Notes under the pieces: generated by a model | What the model was told of the DNA's origin: nothing | The model's database searches: none | The model's input: only the letters and a program-made list of their open reading frames with translations | Assembly: GCA_000697335.1 (NCBI GenBank) | Contig: JNEM01008729.1 | Span: 1 to 11,075, forward strand | Origin: Conidiobolus incongruus B7586 | Taxonomy: Eukaryota; Entomophthoromycota; Entomophthoromycetes; Entomophthorales; Conidiobolaceae | Direction of reading: 5' to 3' | Length of the DNA stretch: 11,075 nucleotides | Shown: piece by piece, positions 1 through 7,667 of the stretch | How positions within the stretch are numbered: the stretch's first letter is position 1 | Layout of the letters: each line of letters begins with the position of its first letter | Position numbers and translations under genes: made by a program

Positions 1-323
1 TATACTTATATAGTTAAATTAATTATATAAATAGTATTGAATTATCTAATAAACTAGGTTTTTCTTTTTCCTCTCAATTTTTACTATTCCCTATTTTTTA
101 CATTATTTCTAAAATTAAGACTATATTTTGTTAATATTATAATATATTGGCACTACCTAATATAAATCTAATATATCAGTGACTTATCCTAGTTTGAAGC
201 TTAATTAAACTTTGTTTACATTTGCATACTACAGCTATATTATATTACTATGTTTTGTGCCACACTACTTTTATATTAAGTTTTTCTCTATATTATATTG
301 GTTTAACTACCATTATACTTATA
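1..323 (+). repeat. Left LTR of outer element, 3' portion
   Basis: The stretch matches 10535-10857 base for base in length, with about 30 differences by my count (around 9 percent), all transitions: about 26 C/T and 4 G/A. It ends CTTATA where the right copy ends CTTACA, the usual CA terminus with one C/T change. The next base starts a TGGTA primer site, which fixes the LTR end. The missing 5' end lies outside the window, so the outer element's target duplication cannot be tested here. Confidence 0.93.
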
Positions 324-339
324 TGGTAATAGCAATAAA
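324..339 (+). other. Primer-binding site of outer element
   Basis: TGGTAATAGCA begins directly after the LTR terminus. It differs from the inner element's site (TGGTAGCAGCA) by one G/A and one C/T change. TGGT complements the CCA tail plus a discriminator A of a tRNA. The following A implies U at position 72, and the A1:U72 pair is typical of eukaryotic initiator methionine tRNA. That assignment follows from known tRNA features and was not checked against a host tRNA. Confidence 0.7.
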
Positions 340-1640
340 AATATTGAAAACCTATTAGAAATTAATAATTATATGTATCAAACCTAATTATTACTATTTT
401 AAATCTTATCTATAATTTATTTTATTTAAATTTAACTTTATATACTATAATACTATTAAAAAAGAAGATACCCTTATATTACTTTAATGATTATAGTAGC
501 TTAATTATTAAGTGAATTTAAGACTTTAGTCTTTAAAAACTTATTACCCTTTAAGAAGCTTATATTAGATAATTTTTAATTGATAAAAATATGTTTTAAA
601 GAGCTTAAATCTAACAAACCAGGTATTTCACTATAATTAATATATTAAAATACCTCCTTAATATTTTTAAAGATAAATTAACTACTTATAATAGTTTTAA
701 AAACTTCTACAAGCTTAAAAACTATCTTAAAAATATAAAGAATTATCTTAATTTAATTATTGATGAAGATTTAAAGAATATCCTTAAATTAACTATTTTT
801 TTTTGGAAAAATCTGCTTATATTTGGTAATTAACTCATTATAAACTTAATCCTAAAGAATCTTTAGGAGGATAATTTACTATAAAGATATAAACTTTTAA
901 ACAATTGGAAAAAAACCTTAAAAAAAGGTATTACCCAAAAGATCAAGTTTAATTAATAAAAAAAAAGCTTTCTTAACTTAAATAAAAAACTTCTATAAAG
1001 TAATTGATTGAGAAATTTAATAAGATATATTTAAATATATTAAATATCACTAAAAAAGAATAAATCCACAAATTATTACAATGTTTTAATCTTTAAGTTA
1101 AGCTTTAGTTAGTTAGTAGAAATACTTTAATAATATGTTTTTTTCTGACATTTATAATATAGTGATTATAATTGATAATATTCTTTACTCTATAACTAAA
1201 TATTTTTACCCTAAGAATTAATCTTTTAAAACTTATTTTAACCCACTTAAGTTTTAAATAATAGATGTTTCTACTTTAAAACTTTATGAGAAAATCTTTA
1301 ATAAAGAAGCTAAAGCTTATTTAAGAACAAACAAAAGTTATTATTATTGTTGAAAAACTTAAGTTAATTATAGAGTTAATAAATACCCTTTAAAGAAATA
1401 ACATCTGTTTAATTTTCAATAATCCTAACTTACCAACTATAAATCAAACTTGAATAATATTAATATAACCTTAAAATTACCTTTTTTATAATTAATTAGC
1501 AGATTTTAATCTAATCTATAAAAATTCTAATAGACTATTAATTCCACAAATCAAACTATATATATTAAAGAAATCTAACTGATTAAACTATTACAAACTA
1601 GAAATATTCTAGTAACTAATTTACTTTGTGATTTTTTACC
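340..1640 (+). pseudogene. Gag region of outer element (decayed)
   Basis: By position, between primer site and protease, this is the leader and gag region. The translation is lysine-, asparagine- and isoleucine-rich. Around 1335-1395 it has a weak resemblance to the CCHC zinc knuckle that closes Ty3/gypsy gag (a Tyr-rich stretch with one remaining Cys, followed by Asn-Tyr-Arg). Beyond that I see no motif firm enough to name, so the call rests mainly on context. It is heavily decayed. The motif TACCCT recurs here on the + strand and is reported under findings. Confidence 0.5.
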
Positions 1641-1689
1641 TTTAACTATTACCCTATTATTTATGTTAATTAGTTTTTTTATAAACACA

Positions 1690-1965
1690 CCTATTAGTGT
1701 TTTAATTGATTTTAATTGTTTTAGTTATATTATCTTTTCTTTTATTATTATAAAGCTATCTTTACCTATTTAAAAAAGTAATTTGATAATTAAATATACT
1801 AATAACTTAATAAAACAAGCATTTAACATTATATTTAGATATTTATTATTACCCTTTAATTATTCCTAATATATTAAATTTTTAGTTGGTAACATTAGTT
1901 ATAATTTTATATTAAGTTAAAATTAGTTTAAATATTATAGTTTTATATCTATAAATATTACCCTA
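1690..1965 (+). pseudogene. Aspartic protease region of outer element (decayed)
   Basis: Near 1699-1712 the translation reads VLID, matching the catalytic LLDTGA/LIDSGA motif of retroviral-type aspartic proteases. About 60 codons later, near 1881-1915, it reads FLVGNISYNFIL, which resembles the flap-distal FLV-DI-DFILG-NWL stretch shared by Ty3/gypsy proteases. Spacing and order fit a protease of about 100 residues lying between gag and reverse transcriptase. The region is decayed. The match is by eye, and it is the pair of motifs at the correct spacing that makes it credible. Confidence 0.65.
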
Positions 1966-2280
1966 AAAGGTTATAAATCTATTTTTTTTATATTCTAAAA
2001 AAAATTAGTGGAATTAATCTTAAAAAATTTATATTACCCTATTATAAAACTATTAGAGACTATATCTAACACTAACTTTATAATTGTAGCAAATAATTTT
2101 ATTATTATAAGCAAAAATTAATATAAAAAACTAATTAAATACCCTAATAATTTATAGGGATATATATTTGTTTATTACTTATCTATTAATATTTTATTTT
2201 TTAATTTCAATAAAGTTATATTTAACAATTAATTAATATATAATATAATAAGTTAATTTGCTAATATTTTTGAACTTGTT
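1966..2280 (+). other. Spacer between protease and reverse transcriptase, outer element
   Basis: Low-complexity AT-rich sequence in the position of the linker joining protease to reverse transcriptase in Ty3/gypsy pol. I recognise no domain. It contains two TACCCT motifs. Confidence 0.5.
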
Positions 2281-2811
2281 GATAAATTTCCTCCTAAATA
2301 TAATATTAAGTATAAAATTAAACTACTCTTTAATATACAACTATACTTAAAATTTACTTACTATTTATCTCTTGAATAATATCAAACCTTAAAAAAAGAA
2401 ATCCAAAAACTACTTAAAAATAAGTATATTAAACCTTCTTCCTTATTATAAAAATCTTTAATTCTCTTTATAAAAAAAGCTAATGGTGGTTAAAAACTAT
2501 ATATTAATAACTATGTTTTAAACTCTAAAACTATTAAAGATAAAACTTTATTATTAAACCTATATAATGTTAAAGATAAACTACTTAAATCAACTATATT
2601 TATTAAACTAGATGTTAAGAATAGATATTATAACATTAAAGTTAAAGAAAATTCTATCCTTTTAACTACTTTTAATACTTTTTTAAGTTACTATAAATTT
2701 ACTGTTATAAACTTTAGGTTGTGTAATACCTTTGTAATTTTTACTTAATTTATCAATTCCCTTTTTAATCCTATCTTTAATAACTTTGTTATCACTTACT
2801 TTAATGATATC
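2281..2811 (+). pseudogene. Reverse transcriptase region of outer element (decayed, interrupted by inner element)
   Basis: The translation follows the Ty3/gypsy reverse transcriptase fingers and palm. A YYLS-LE stretch near 2350-2375 precedes LKKEIQKLLKNKYIKPSS, matching LK-I-ELL-KGFI-PS. LILFIKKANGG at about 2458-2490 matches SPILFVKKKDGG. FIKLDVKNRYYNIKVK at about 2599-2646 contains the first catalytic Asp (codon 2611-2613). The Phe-Gly-Leu region follows near 2710-2745, and the catalytic YxDD-type box lies at 2797-2808. The inner element is inserted immediately after this box, and the downstream part of the domain is at 8031 onward. It is the best preserved stretch of the outer element by motif content, but broken. 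Confidence 0.85.
2807..2811. repeat. Target-site duplication, left copy (ATATC)
   Basis: ATATC directly precedes the TG of the inner element's left LTR and is repeated exactly at 8026-8030 directly after its right LTR. Five bases is the normal duplication length for Ty3/gypsy integrases. Confidence 0.95.
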
Positions 2812-2814
2812 TGT

Positions 2815-2843
2815 ATTATCCTAGTGCTGGAAACTAGGATAAT
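2815..2843. repeat. Perfect terminal hairpin in inner 3' LTR
   Basis: ATTATCCTAG and CTAGGATAAT form a perfect 10-bp stem around the 9-base spacer TGCTGGAAA, starting three bases from the LTR terminus. In element orientation this is the end of U5, next to the primer site in the other LTR copy. Retroelements often have stem-loops in U5 near the primer site; a role here is inference. Confidence 0.85.
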
Positions 2844-2946
2844 TATATTGAATTAAGTTAGAGTATAGATAAGTTATAGGATTAGGATGTAGTTATATAG
2901 AGTTTTATTAGAAGTTCTTGACAAAAACTTAGAGTTAGTTTCCTTC

Positions 2947-3026
2947 AGATAGATAGATAGATAGATAGTTGGATAAATGGATGAGTGAATAGATAGATAA
3001 CTGGATAAATGAATAGATAGATAAAT
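2947..3026. repeat. GATA-rich tandem tract in inner 3' LTR
   Basis: A run of (GATA)n, then GATAAATG/GATGAGTGA variants, then a second GATAGATA run, 80 bp in all. The same tract at the same length occurs at 7813-7892 in the other LTR, so it was present before insertion. It contains many WGATAR sites, the binding consensus of fungal GATA factors. Its translation gives a repetitive Tyr-Leu-Ser-Ile peptide with no coding meaning. Confidence 0.9.
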
Positions 3027-3159
3027 CCCTGTTGTATTTCCCCTTTTGATATTAGGATAAGAATGGATCAATTTAAGGGAAAGTAGAATAAGAGATAAAT
3101 TATAGGTAAATTGATATTAAAGGTAAATATATATGGACTAATTGGGTAGATATGTGACA

Positions 3160-3166
3160 CTCCCTT
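3160..3166 (-). other. Polypurine tract of inner element
   Basis: On the - strand AAGGGAG sits directly before the TGTCACA start of the 3' LTR. This is the expected place for the plus-strand primer of reverse transcription. The outer element has the identical heptamer at 10452-10458. Confidence 0.85.
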
Positions 3167-3167
3167 C

Positions 3168-3194
3168 AGACTTTGCTATAATGTAGCAAAGTCT
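3168..3194. repeat. Perfect 11-bp hairpin upstream of polypurine tract
   Basis: AGACTTTGCTA and TAGCAAAGTCT flank the five bases TAATG in a perfect inverted repeat. It lies one base from the polypurine tract and overlaps the 3' end of the pol reading frame on the - strand. The outer element has a shorter perfect hairpin in the corresponding place (10431-10446). Confidence 0.9.
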
Positions 3195-3236
3195 CTTTTC
3201 AAGAGGATCTTTTGGATTTAAAGTTAGAGTAAGCAA

Positions 3237-3360
3237 GCATATGAGAGATATTAGCTTTATCTTCCCAAGTGGCTTCACTTAATGGGTATCCAAGCCATTG
3301 GACAAGGTATTGGTTTTTGTTATAGTGTTTTCTGTGGTTAAGAATTTTATCTACTATATA
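3237..3360 (-). pseudogene. Chromodomain at the C-terminus of inner integrase
   Basis: The - strand translation includes YIVDKILNHR, then NQYLVQWLGYP, then ATWEDKANI. This is the chromodomain signature: Y-VEKIL-HR, YLVKWKGYP, TWEP-ENL. Aromatic cage-type positions (Tyr near the start, Trp in QWLGY, Trp in TWED) are visible. A C-terminal chromodomain after integrase defines the chromoviruses. In studied chromoviruses it binds methylated histone H3 and steers integration to heterochromatin. It lies in the same - strand frame as the other pol parts, just before the hairpin and polypurine tract. The gene it belongs to is broken overall. Confidence 0.9.
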
Positions 3361-3816
3361 ATAATTACCTGAGTCATTAGAGTTAATAGGTGGTGGTTTA
3401 GAATGAGTTTCTCTTTACAGGAAGTCTTTAGTGGGATCTTTGTATGGTTTAAAGACATCTATATAGAAGACTGGATGTATTTTCAAGTTAGGTGGTAGAC
3501 AAAGTTCATATGTATCAGGATTAAGACCTTTGTTCTTGATAAAATAAGGACCTAACTATTTAGGTAGTAATTTTTCAGTTGGACAGCCTGAATGTTAGGG
3601 TAGATTGATGTCTTTAGAACTTAATAGGACTAGTGAGCTAGGTGGAAGGTTTGGGAAAGGTAAGGATTTCTTGTTATGATAGTAAGCTTGCTTGTCTTGG
3701 GCTTTAAGGATCTTTTCTTTAGCAATAGATAATAAAGAATTAATGTGAGTGGTGAAGTCATCAACACTAGCTGAAGTGTTTGTAGGAGGTAGTGTAATAT
3801 TGATGGAGTTAGGGTG
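3361..3816 (-). pseudogene. Integrase C-terminal region with GPY/F motif, inner element
   Basis: Between the integrase core and the chromodomain, the - strand reads GPYFIKNKGLNPDTYELCLP at about 3495-3554, followed by HPVFYIDVFKPYKD at about 3447-3488. This is the GPY/F module (GPF-I, Y-L-LP, HPVFHVS-LKPY) found at the integrase C-terminus of Ty3/gypsy and some retroviruses, where it helps multimerisation. The upstream part has the usual AKE-ILKAQDKQAYYHNKK linker stretch near 3670-3725. An open frame at 3630-3824 in another phase is a shadow of this linker. Confidence 0.8.
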
Positions 3817-4392
3817 TTAACCATAATTTAGGTAGAATAGTGTCATTCTTGTAGAAGAGTTGACTGAATCATTTATGGCAAATTCTAATAAAGGTAAGTT
3901 ATTGATCCAATTTGTTATGTTATAATCAAGGTATAATCTGAGGGCTTCTTTCAATACACAAATTGTTCTTTCTGATTGTCCATCTGAACTTTGATATTGT
4001 GCAGTAGAGAGATTGTGTTTACATCTTAACAATTCCATAAGGTTTTGCCAGAATTTGGAGGTGAATCTGGTATCTCTATCAGTTACAATTGTGTTAAAAA
4101 GTCTATGATGTTTAAAAATGTGATTAATAAAGAGTTTCACTAAACCTTGAGCATTGATTTTCTTTGTTGTGGGGATCAAGTGGACCATTTTACTTAGTTG
4201 ATCAATAACAACTAGAATTGAATTGAGTTTTGAAGATAACATAGGGGTATCTGTGAAATCCATGGTGATATCACTCCAGTGGGATGTAGGGACTGGTAAA
4301 GGATTTAAGTGACCATATAGATATTGATTAAGTGGTTTGTTGAGTTGGTATTGTTCACAGGAAATCACATATTTTTCAATATCTTTTTGCAT
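3817..4392 (-). pseudogene. Integrase catalytic core, inner element
   Basis: A 191-residue readable stretch carries an integrase core of the DDE/RNase H fold, which joins cDNA ends to host DNA. The triad is visible as D45 in ITMDFTD, D105 in TIVTDRDTRF and E141 in SSDGQSERT. The last two are separated by 35 residues, the classical DD35E spacing. Residues 1-30 include the tail of the zinc-binding region (C12, from the CEQYQLNK stretch) and the linker PLPVP that precedes the core in this family. Residues 160-190 (NWINNLPLLEFAINDS) match the W---L---EFAYN-S stretch. It is part of a broken pol gene. Confidence 0.93.
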
Positions 4393-4422
4393 TTTTGGCT
4401 AATAAAAGTGTCTTGAGATTTT

Positions 4423-4614
4423 TTAGAAGGTACATAGCCATCCTTGATAACCTAAGATGGTTGAATCATGATATAATTTAAGAAGTTGTAGTTTAATTGA
4501 TTCTACATTAGGGACATATAGTCTGCTAGTGTGGTACAGGAGGTTATTTGACAGGTTGAATCTCTTGACATATAGTGGTTTTTTGTTTTCTGGTTTTTTC
4601 AAGTCTTCACACAC
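4423..4614 (-). pseudogene. Integrase N-terminal zinc-binding region, inner element
   Basis: A 63-residue readable stretch includes LLYHTSRLYVPNVESIKLQLLKLYHDSTILGYQG. This matches the start of Ty3/gypsy integrase: LYR-GRLYVP--LR-EIL-LHHD-P-AGH-G, the H2C2 zinc-binding domain. The HD pair near residues 49-50 marks the first histidine, and the cysteine pair falls at the start of the next part (3817-4392). It follows RNase H and precedes the integrase core, as expected. Confidence 0.82.
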
Positions 4615-4782
4615 TTAAAGAGCAAAATCATCAGAAGGTAATTTGGATTTGATTAGCTGTTTAATTTGGGATGTGGACATTTGTAAGGAAACCAAATTTA
4701 AATCTGTATGATTTTTACAACATTTGACACAGATAAAGGTGTAATCAATACATCTTGATAAAAGATCAACTAGAGTATTGTA
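4615..4782 (-). pseudogene. RNase H to integrase connector, inner element
   Basis: The - strand translation includes YNTLVDLLSRCIDY, matching the N--ADALSR motif that closes the RNase H domain in Ty3/gypsy pol. A polar linker leads to integrase. This helps confirm that the flanking parts belong to one pol gene in the usual order. Confidence 0.7.
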
Positions 4783-5358
4783 TTAATCTTTGATATAACT
4801 GATACATAGATCAAATTCTTGAAGGAATTGAACCCATGAAGTTTGGTGTTTAGAGAGATAGGGTTGATCATTTAACCATATTAAAGATTTATGATCTGTA
4901 AAGGCATAAACAGGTTGTCCAGATATATAATGACAGAAGTGTTTAAGACATTCTACTACAGCAAGTAGTTCTTGTTCATGAACTGGGTAATTCAGTTCTG
5001 CTGGTGATATTTTACAGGAATAGAAGACAACTGGACAAAGGTTCATTGACTTGAGCATTGAAGTTCTAATGCTTACTCCCCTCTCAAGACAATTCAAGGA
5101 ATTAACATTGAAATCTGCAGAATTGGGTTGACTAAGCCAACCTCCAATAGTGTAACTAGAAGCATCAGTCATTAGAATAACAGGTAAAGAAGGGTCAAAA
5201 CTTCTTAATGTTGGGGCTGTGGTTATAGCATTAATCAGAGAAATAAAGGCAAAATGTTCAAGTGGTAAGGTTGTAACATCTGAGGAGTGAGCTTGGATGT
5301 TATTTAAGGAGGGAGAAATAAAAACAAGACAACAGGATTGAATTTGATTTTTTCTCAA
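4783..5358 (-). pseudogene. RNase H domain, inner element
   Basis: A 191-residue readable stretch matches the RNase H domain of Ty3/gypsy pol, which degrades the RNA strand of the RNA-DNA hybrid. TTAPTLRSFDPSLPVILMTDAS holds the first catalytic Asp (D65). ELNYPVHEQELLAVVECLKH holds the catalytic Glu region (E128-E130). YAFTDHKSLIWL holds the next Asp (D155). The C-terminal QFLQEFDLCISYIKD matches the LSEFDF-I-Y--G stretch. The loop between SYTIGGWLSQ and PVVFYS is about 30 residues, longer than the roughly 10 usual in the family. The first 30 residues are not recognisable as part of the domain. It is part of a broken pol gene. Confidence 0.92.
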
Positions 5359-5436
5359 GGAGTTTGAAAGGGATTGATGTAATATGATGATTGAATTTAG
5401 ATCTAATTTTTGGATTGAAGAAAAGTTGTTGTCAGA

Positions 5437-5991
5437 TTAAACAGTATTGGGAAGTGAATTAGTATTGGTTGATTGAGTAGATCTACTTAGATTAGTCAAA
5501 TTGACATAATGATTGGATATTGGATTGGAATTAATATTATAATTGCTGTTCAGATTGGATAGTGCACTGGTTGAAATAGGTTGTAGGTCAATTAGATTAG
5601 AAGAGGAATTAGAAGAAAAATTGTTGACAGAGGTAAGATTGATTTGTTGGTTATTATACTTGAAGATTAATTGGAGGGCACCATTTGGAAGTAGATTTAG
5701 GGTGATAGGTAAATGTGACTTTATCCAATTCAACCCTAGAATAATATCATGATGTATTAGGGCAGCAATGAAGTTGAATTGTTTGGTATACTGATTAGAA
5801 AGTGATAAAGGAGCTGAGACAAGACTTGTAGAAACACATTCAGATTTGTCAGCTAGGGTAAGTTTAATAGGAAAAGGAGTGGGAACAAGATTAAGTTCTG
5901 AAGCTAGTTGATTGTTGATCAAGCAACCAGTAGCACTAGTATCAAGTAGGACATTCACCTTCACATTGAAAATTGAACCAGCAAAAATCAA
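5437..5991 (-). pseudogene. Aspartic protease with Ser/Asn-rich tail, inner element
   Basis: A 184-residue readable stretch. Residues 6-100 are a retroviral-type aspartic protease, which would cleave the gag-pol polyprotein. VNVLLDTSATGCLIN carries the catalytic Asp at residue 17 with its Thr-Ser-Ala neighbours. ADKS at 47-50 fits the flap region, and HHDIILGLNWI at 80-90 is the hallmark (D-ILG--WL) of Ty3/gypsy proteases. From about residue 115 to the end the chain is dominated by Ser, Asn, Leu and Thr, looks disordered, and is probably the linker toward polymerase. The ATG at 5991 need not be a real start, because protease is normally made within a polyprotein. Confidence 0.9.
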
Positions 5992-6347
5992 TGGGAAAGC
6001 TGAAAGATTGTTATCAAGGTTGGGTGATAAAACAGAAGTGGATGATAATTGAAGATTTTGAGTTGAACTTGTTTGAGTTGGATAGTTTCAAGTATCAGGG
6101 TTCAAATTGCAATGTTCAGTGATTTTGTTATTATTGGTATTAAGTGGACAAGGTGAAGAGGATACATTAAGATTTCTATTGGTTATATTAGATGTAGTGG
6201 TTGAGTTTGAGAGTGATTTGGTAGTTGATGGATTGAGATAAGTAACTGATTAGAGAGAAGGATCAGTAGGATTAGTTACTTGGTGGAGATGGTTTACACT
6301 TACTGATCCATTTCTTTTCCCTTCTGGTCAGAAGAGTTTTGTTTAGG
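5992..6347 (-). other. Gag to protease linker region, inner element
   Basis: This stretch lies between the zinc-knuckle region and the protease. The - strand translation is rich in Ser, Thr, Asn and Pro and I see no domain. The + strand is strikingly G/T-rich (for example 6181-6240 has many G and no C), which is the strongest local strand asymmetry in the window. Confidence 0.55.
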
Positions 6348-6641
6348 TTAAGAGGAATTGGATTTTTGGGGGCAAGTTAAGTAATTATAAGAGGTATCCA
6401 GTTGGCAACAATAGGTACATCCATTATTTTGGAGAATGTATTTGTGTTGTTCTGGTGTAAGGGGAACATATTTGGTAGGTATAGCTGATGCCTTTTTATT
6501 GGCATAGATGTTATTGACAATCATTTGATCAGAATTCCAAGTGGATGAATGAGATTGGGGAATCAAAGAGGAATAAGAAGAAGGATGAACAAATCTTTTT
6601 TCTTTTGATCTGGTATGTGGTGAGTTGTACTTTAGAGCCAA
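6348..6641 (-). pseudogene. Gag C-terminal region with zinc-knuckle-like motif, inner element
   Basis: A 97-residue readable stretch: a basic N-terminal half (SPHTRSKEKR), then PTKYVPLTPEQHKYILQNNGC, then a cysteine cluster at residues 75, 78, 79 and 90 (bases 6372-6419). The preceding LTPEE---L---G-C--C pattern is the standard lead-in to the CCHC nucleic-acid-binding knuckle of Ty3/gypsy gag, so I read this as a worn version. In working elements the knuckle packages genomic RNA. It lies in the same frame as the capsid-like part at 6978-7244. Confidence 0.78.
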
Positions 6642-7244
6642 CTCTGCAACACATTCAAAAGAATTATTTTAGGGAGAGACTAGAGGGTTAATTTTGTTGT
6701 AGATTTCCTTTTTAAGTCTATGTAGAAAGCTCATAATTTGATCAAAGGAATAGTGTTGAGGGAGGTAGTTTTTGAGGTGTTAATACACATCTAGATAACT
6801 AGAAACAGTGGTAGTTTGTTTTAGATCTAGAAGTTTGTGATAAGCAACATTTTCTGAGTCAAAAGGGTAAAATTCATTTTTCAGTCTTTGTTTAAACTGT
6901 TTGAAGTTATTGATATACTCAGAATTGTACTTGCTAGAGGAAAGGTGGTGTGACCTTTGGTAGTTTTCCAGCCAGGTTCAAGCATTACCTGTTAAATAAA
7001 TAGATACTAAATCCAATTGCTCTGATGGGGTTATTGGGACATGTTTGAAATACATCTCAAAAGAATTCAAAAAATCTTGGATTTGTTGAGCCTTTCTAGA
7101 ACCATCATAGTTCTTTAATTGTTTAGATAGTTGTTTGATAAAAAGAGTTGTAGGAAAGATCTCATGAGCTAAGTATATAGATGGAGAAGGAGTCATTCTC
7201 TTTTGGTCCTGATATTTAGAGAATAAACAAATTAAGAGGTTCAC
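6642..7244 (-). pseudogene. Gag capsid region, inner element
   Basis: The - strand carries the retrotransposon gag (capsid) fold signature. LKNYDGSRKAQQIQDFLNSFEMYF at the 7060-7130 end matches P--F-G------FL---E-YF, and LDLVSIYLTGNA matches K---A---L-G-A. Further on, FKQRLKNEFYPFDSENVAYHKL at about 6840-6900 matches F---L---F-P-D----A---L. The capsid protein assembles virus-like particles. The first in-frame ATG in this stretch is at 7244, about 430 bp downstream of the primer site. It is broken. Confidence 0.85.
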
Positions 7245-7667
7245 TCTTTGTTGATTGTTTAGTTGGTAAAAATAATCATTCAGGTTATTATTTTTATTAA
7301 AGAGATCTTTAATAAAGAGAACTTCTGGGGTATAGGAGGTATCTCTATATTAATTAGAGGAATTTTCCTGACTTCACCCTGTGTGAGTTGGGACACCATA
7401 GGTAGTTATATCAGTTTTATCTAAACAAACTATAATATAATCAAGAGAGCAGAGGTAAATTAATATAAAAGATAGGGAGAGATGAGATAAGAGAAAAGGT
7501 TATAAGAAGAGATAAGAGATAAAGAGAGATAAGGAGAGATAAAGATAAATGAGAAGAAATGAGAAGAGAAAAAATGTAATAGAAGATTAAGATTTAATGA
7601 GGAGGTTATAAAATATATATTATATTATTTTTTGATTTTAGGTTAGAATAAGAGAGACATGAGTTTT
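7245..7667 (-). other. Untranslated leader of inner element, with long purine-rich tract
   Basis: This lies between primer site and gag. No reading frame stands out. On the + strand, 7465-7590 is almost all A and G with scattered T, built from repeated AGATAA/GAGATAAG units; on the element's own (-) strand it is a polypyrimidine tract. There are about half a dozen WGATAR sites. Such leaders usually hold packaging and translation signals, but I cannot assign any here. Confidence 0.65.

Larger units (their letters stand above)
1..2811 (+). mobile_element. Outer Ty3/gypsy chromovirus, left part (fossil)
   Basis: This is the left portion of an LTR retrotransposon whose right portion lies at 8026-10857. 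It is defined by a 323-bp direct repeat (1-323 against 10535-10857) that aligns without gaps, a primer-binding site directly after the left LTR, and a polypurine tract directly before the right LTR. Gag-like, protease and reverse transcriptase regions follow in that order on the + strand. The window opens inside the left LTR, about 76 bp short of its start if it matches the right copy. G+C is very low, near one fifth by eye. The element is an old, heavily broken fossil with very many breaks. Family assignment is firm from the order reverse transcriptase, RNase H, integrase, chromodomain. Confidence 0.9.
2812..3159 (-). repeat. 3' LTR of inner element
   Basis: This 348-bp LTR runs TG...CA on either strand and matches 7678-8025 without gaps. 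I count about 22 differences, all transitions (about 15 G/A and 7 C/T on the + strand). It carries a terminal 10-bp hairpin at 2815-2843 and a GATA-rich tract at 2947-3026. On the - strand AATAAA at 2904-2909 could be a poly(A) signal, and an AT-rich TATATAT run at about 3126-3133 could be a TATA element. Both are guesses from sequence alone. Confidence 0.97.

Noticed and set aside
1207-2145. CCCTAA units resembling telomeric repeats (within TACCCTAA)
   Set aside because: Only three scattered single units occur, with no tandem array, so there is no telomeric sequence.
1-2811. Mitochondrial origin suggested by extreme AT content
   Set aside because: Paired LTRs, primer site, polypurine tract and chromovirus domains show nuclear LTR retrotransposons. 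The AT content is explained by transition mutation.
2947-3026. CRISPR-like or satellite array
   Set aside because: It is a short tetranucleotide repeat with no spacers, identical in length in both LTR copies, and so part of the LTR.
2874-3071. 65-residue Tyr/Leu/Ser/Ile-rich open frame on the - strand, with a near copy at 7740-7937
   Set aside because: It is the translation of the GATA tandem tract inside the two LTR copies. The low-complexity peptide follows from the repeat and there is no domain.
3630-3824. 64-residue open frame on the - strand
   Set aside because: It is out of phase with the integrase C-terminal stretch that is recognisable in the pol frame over the same bases, so it is a shadow.
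5543-5752. 69-residue open frame on the + strand
   Set aside because: It lies antisense to the Ser/Asn-rich tail and protease of the inner element, matches nothing I recognise, and is best explained as a shadow frame.
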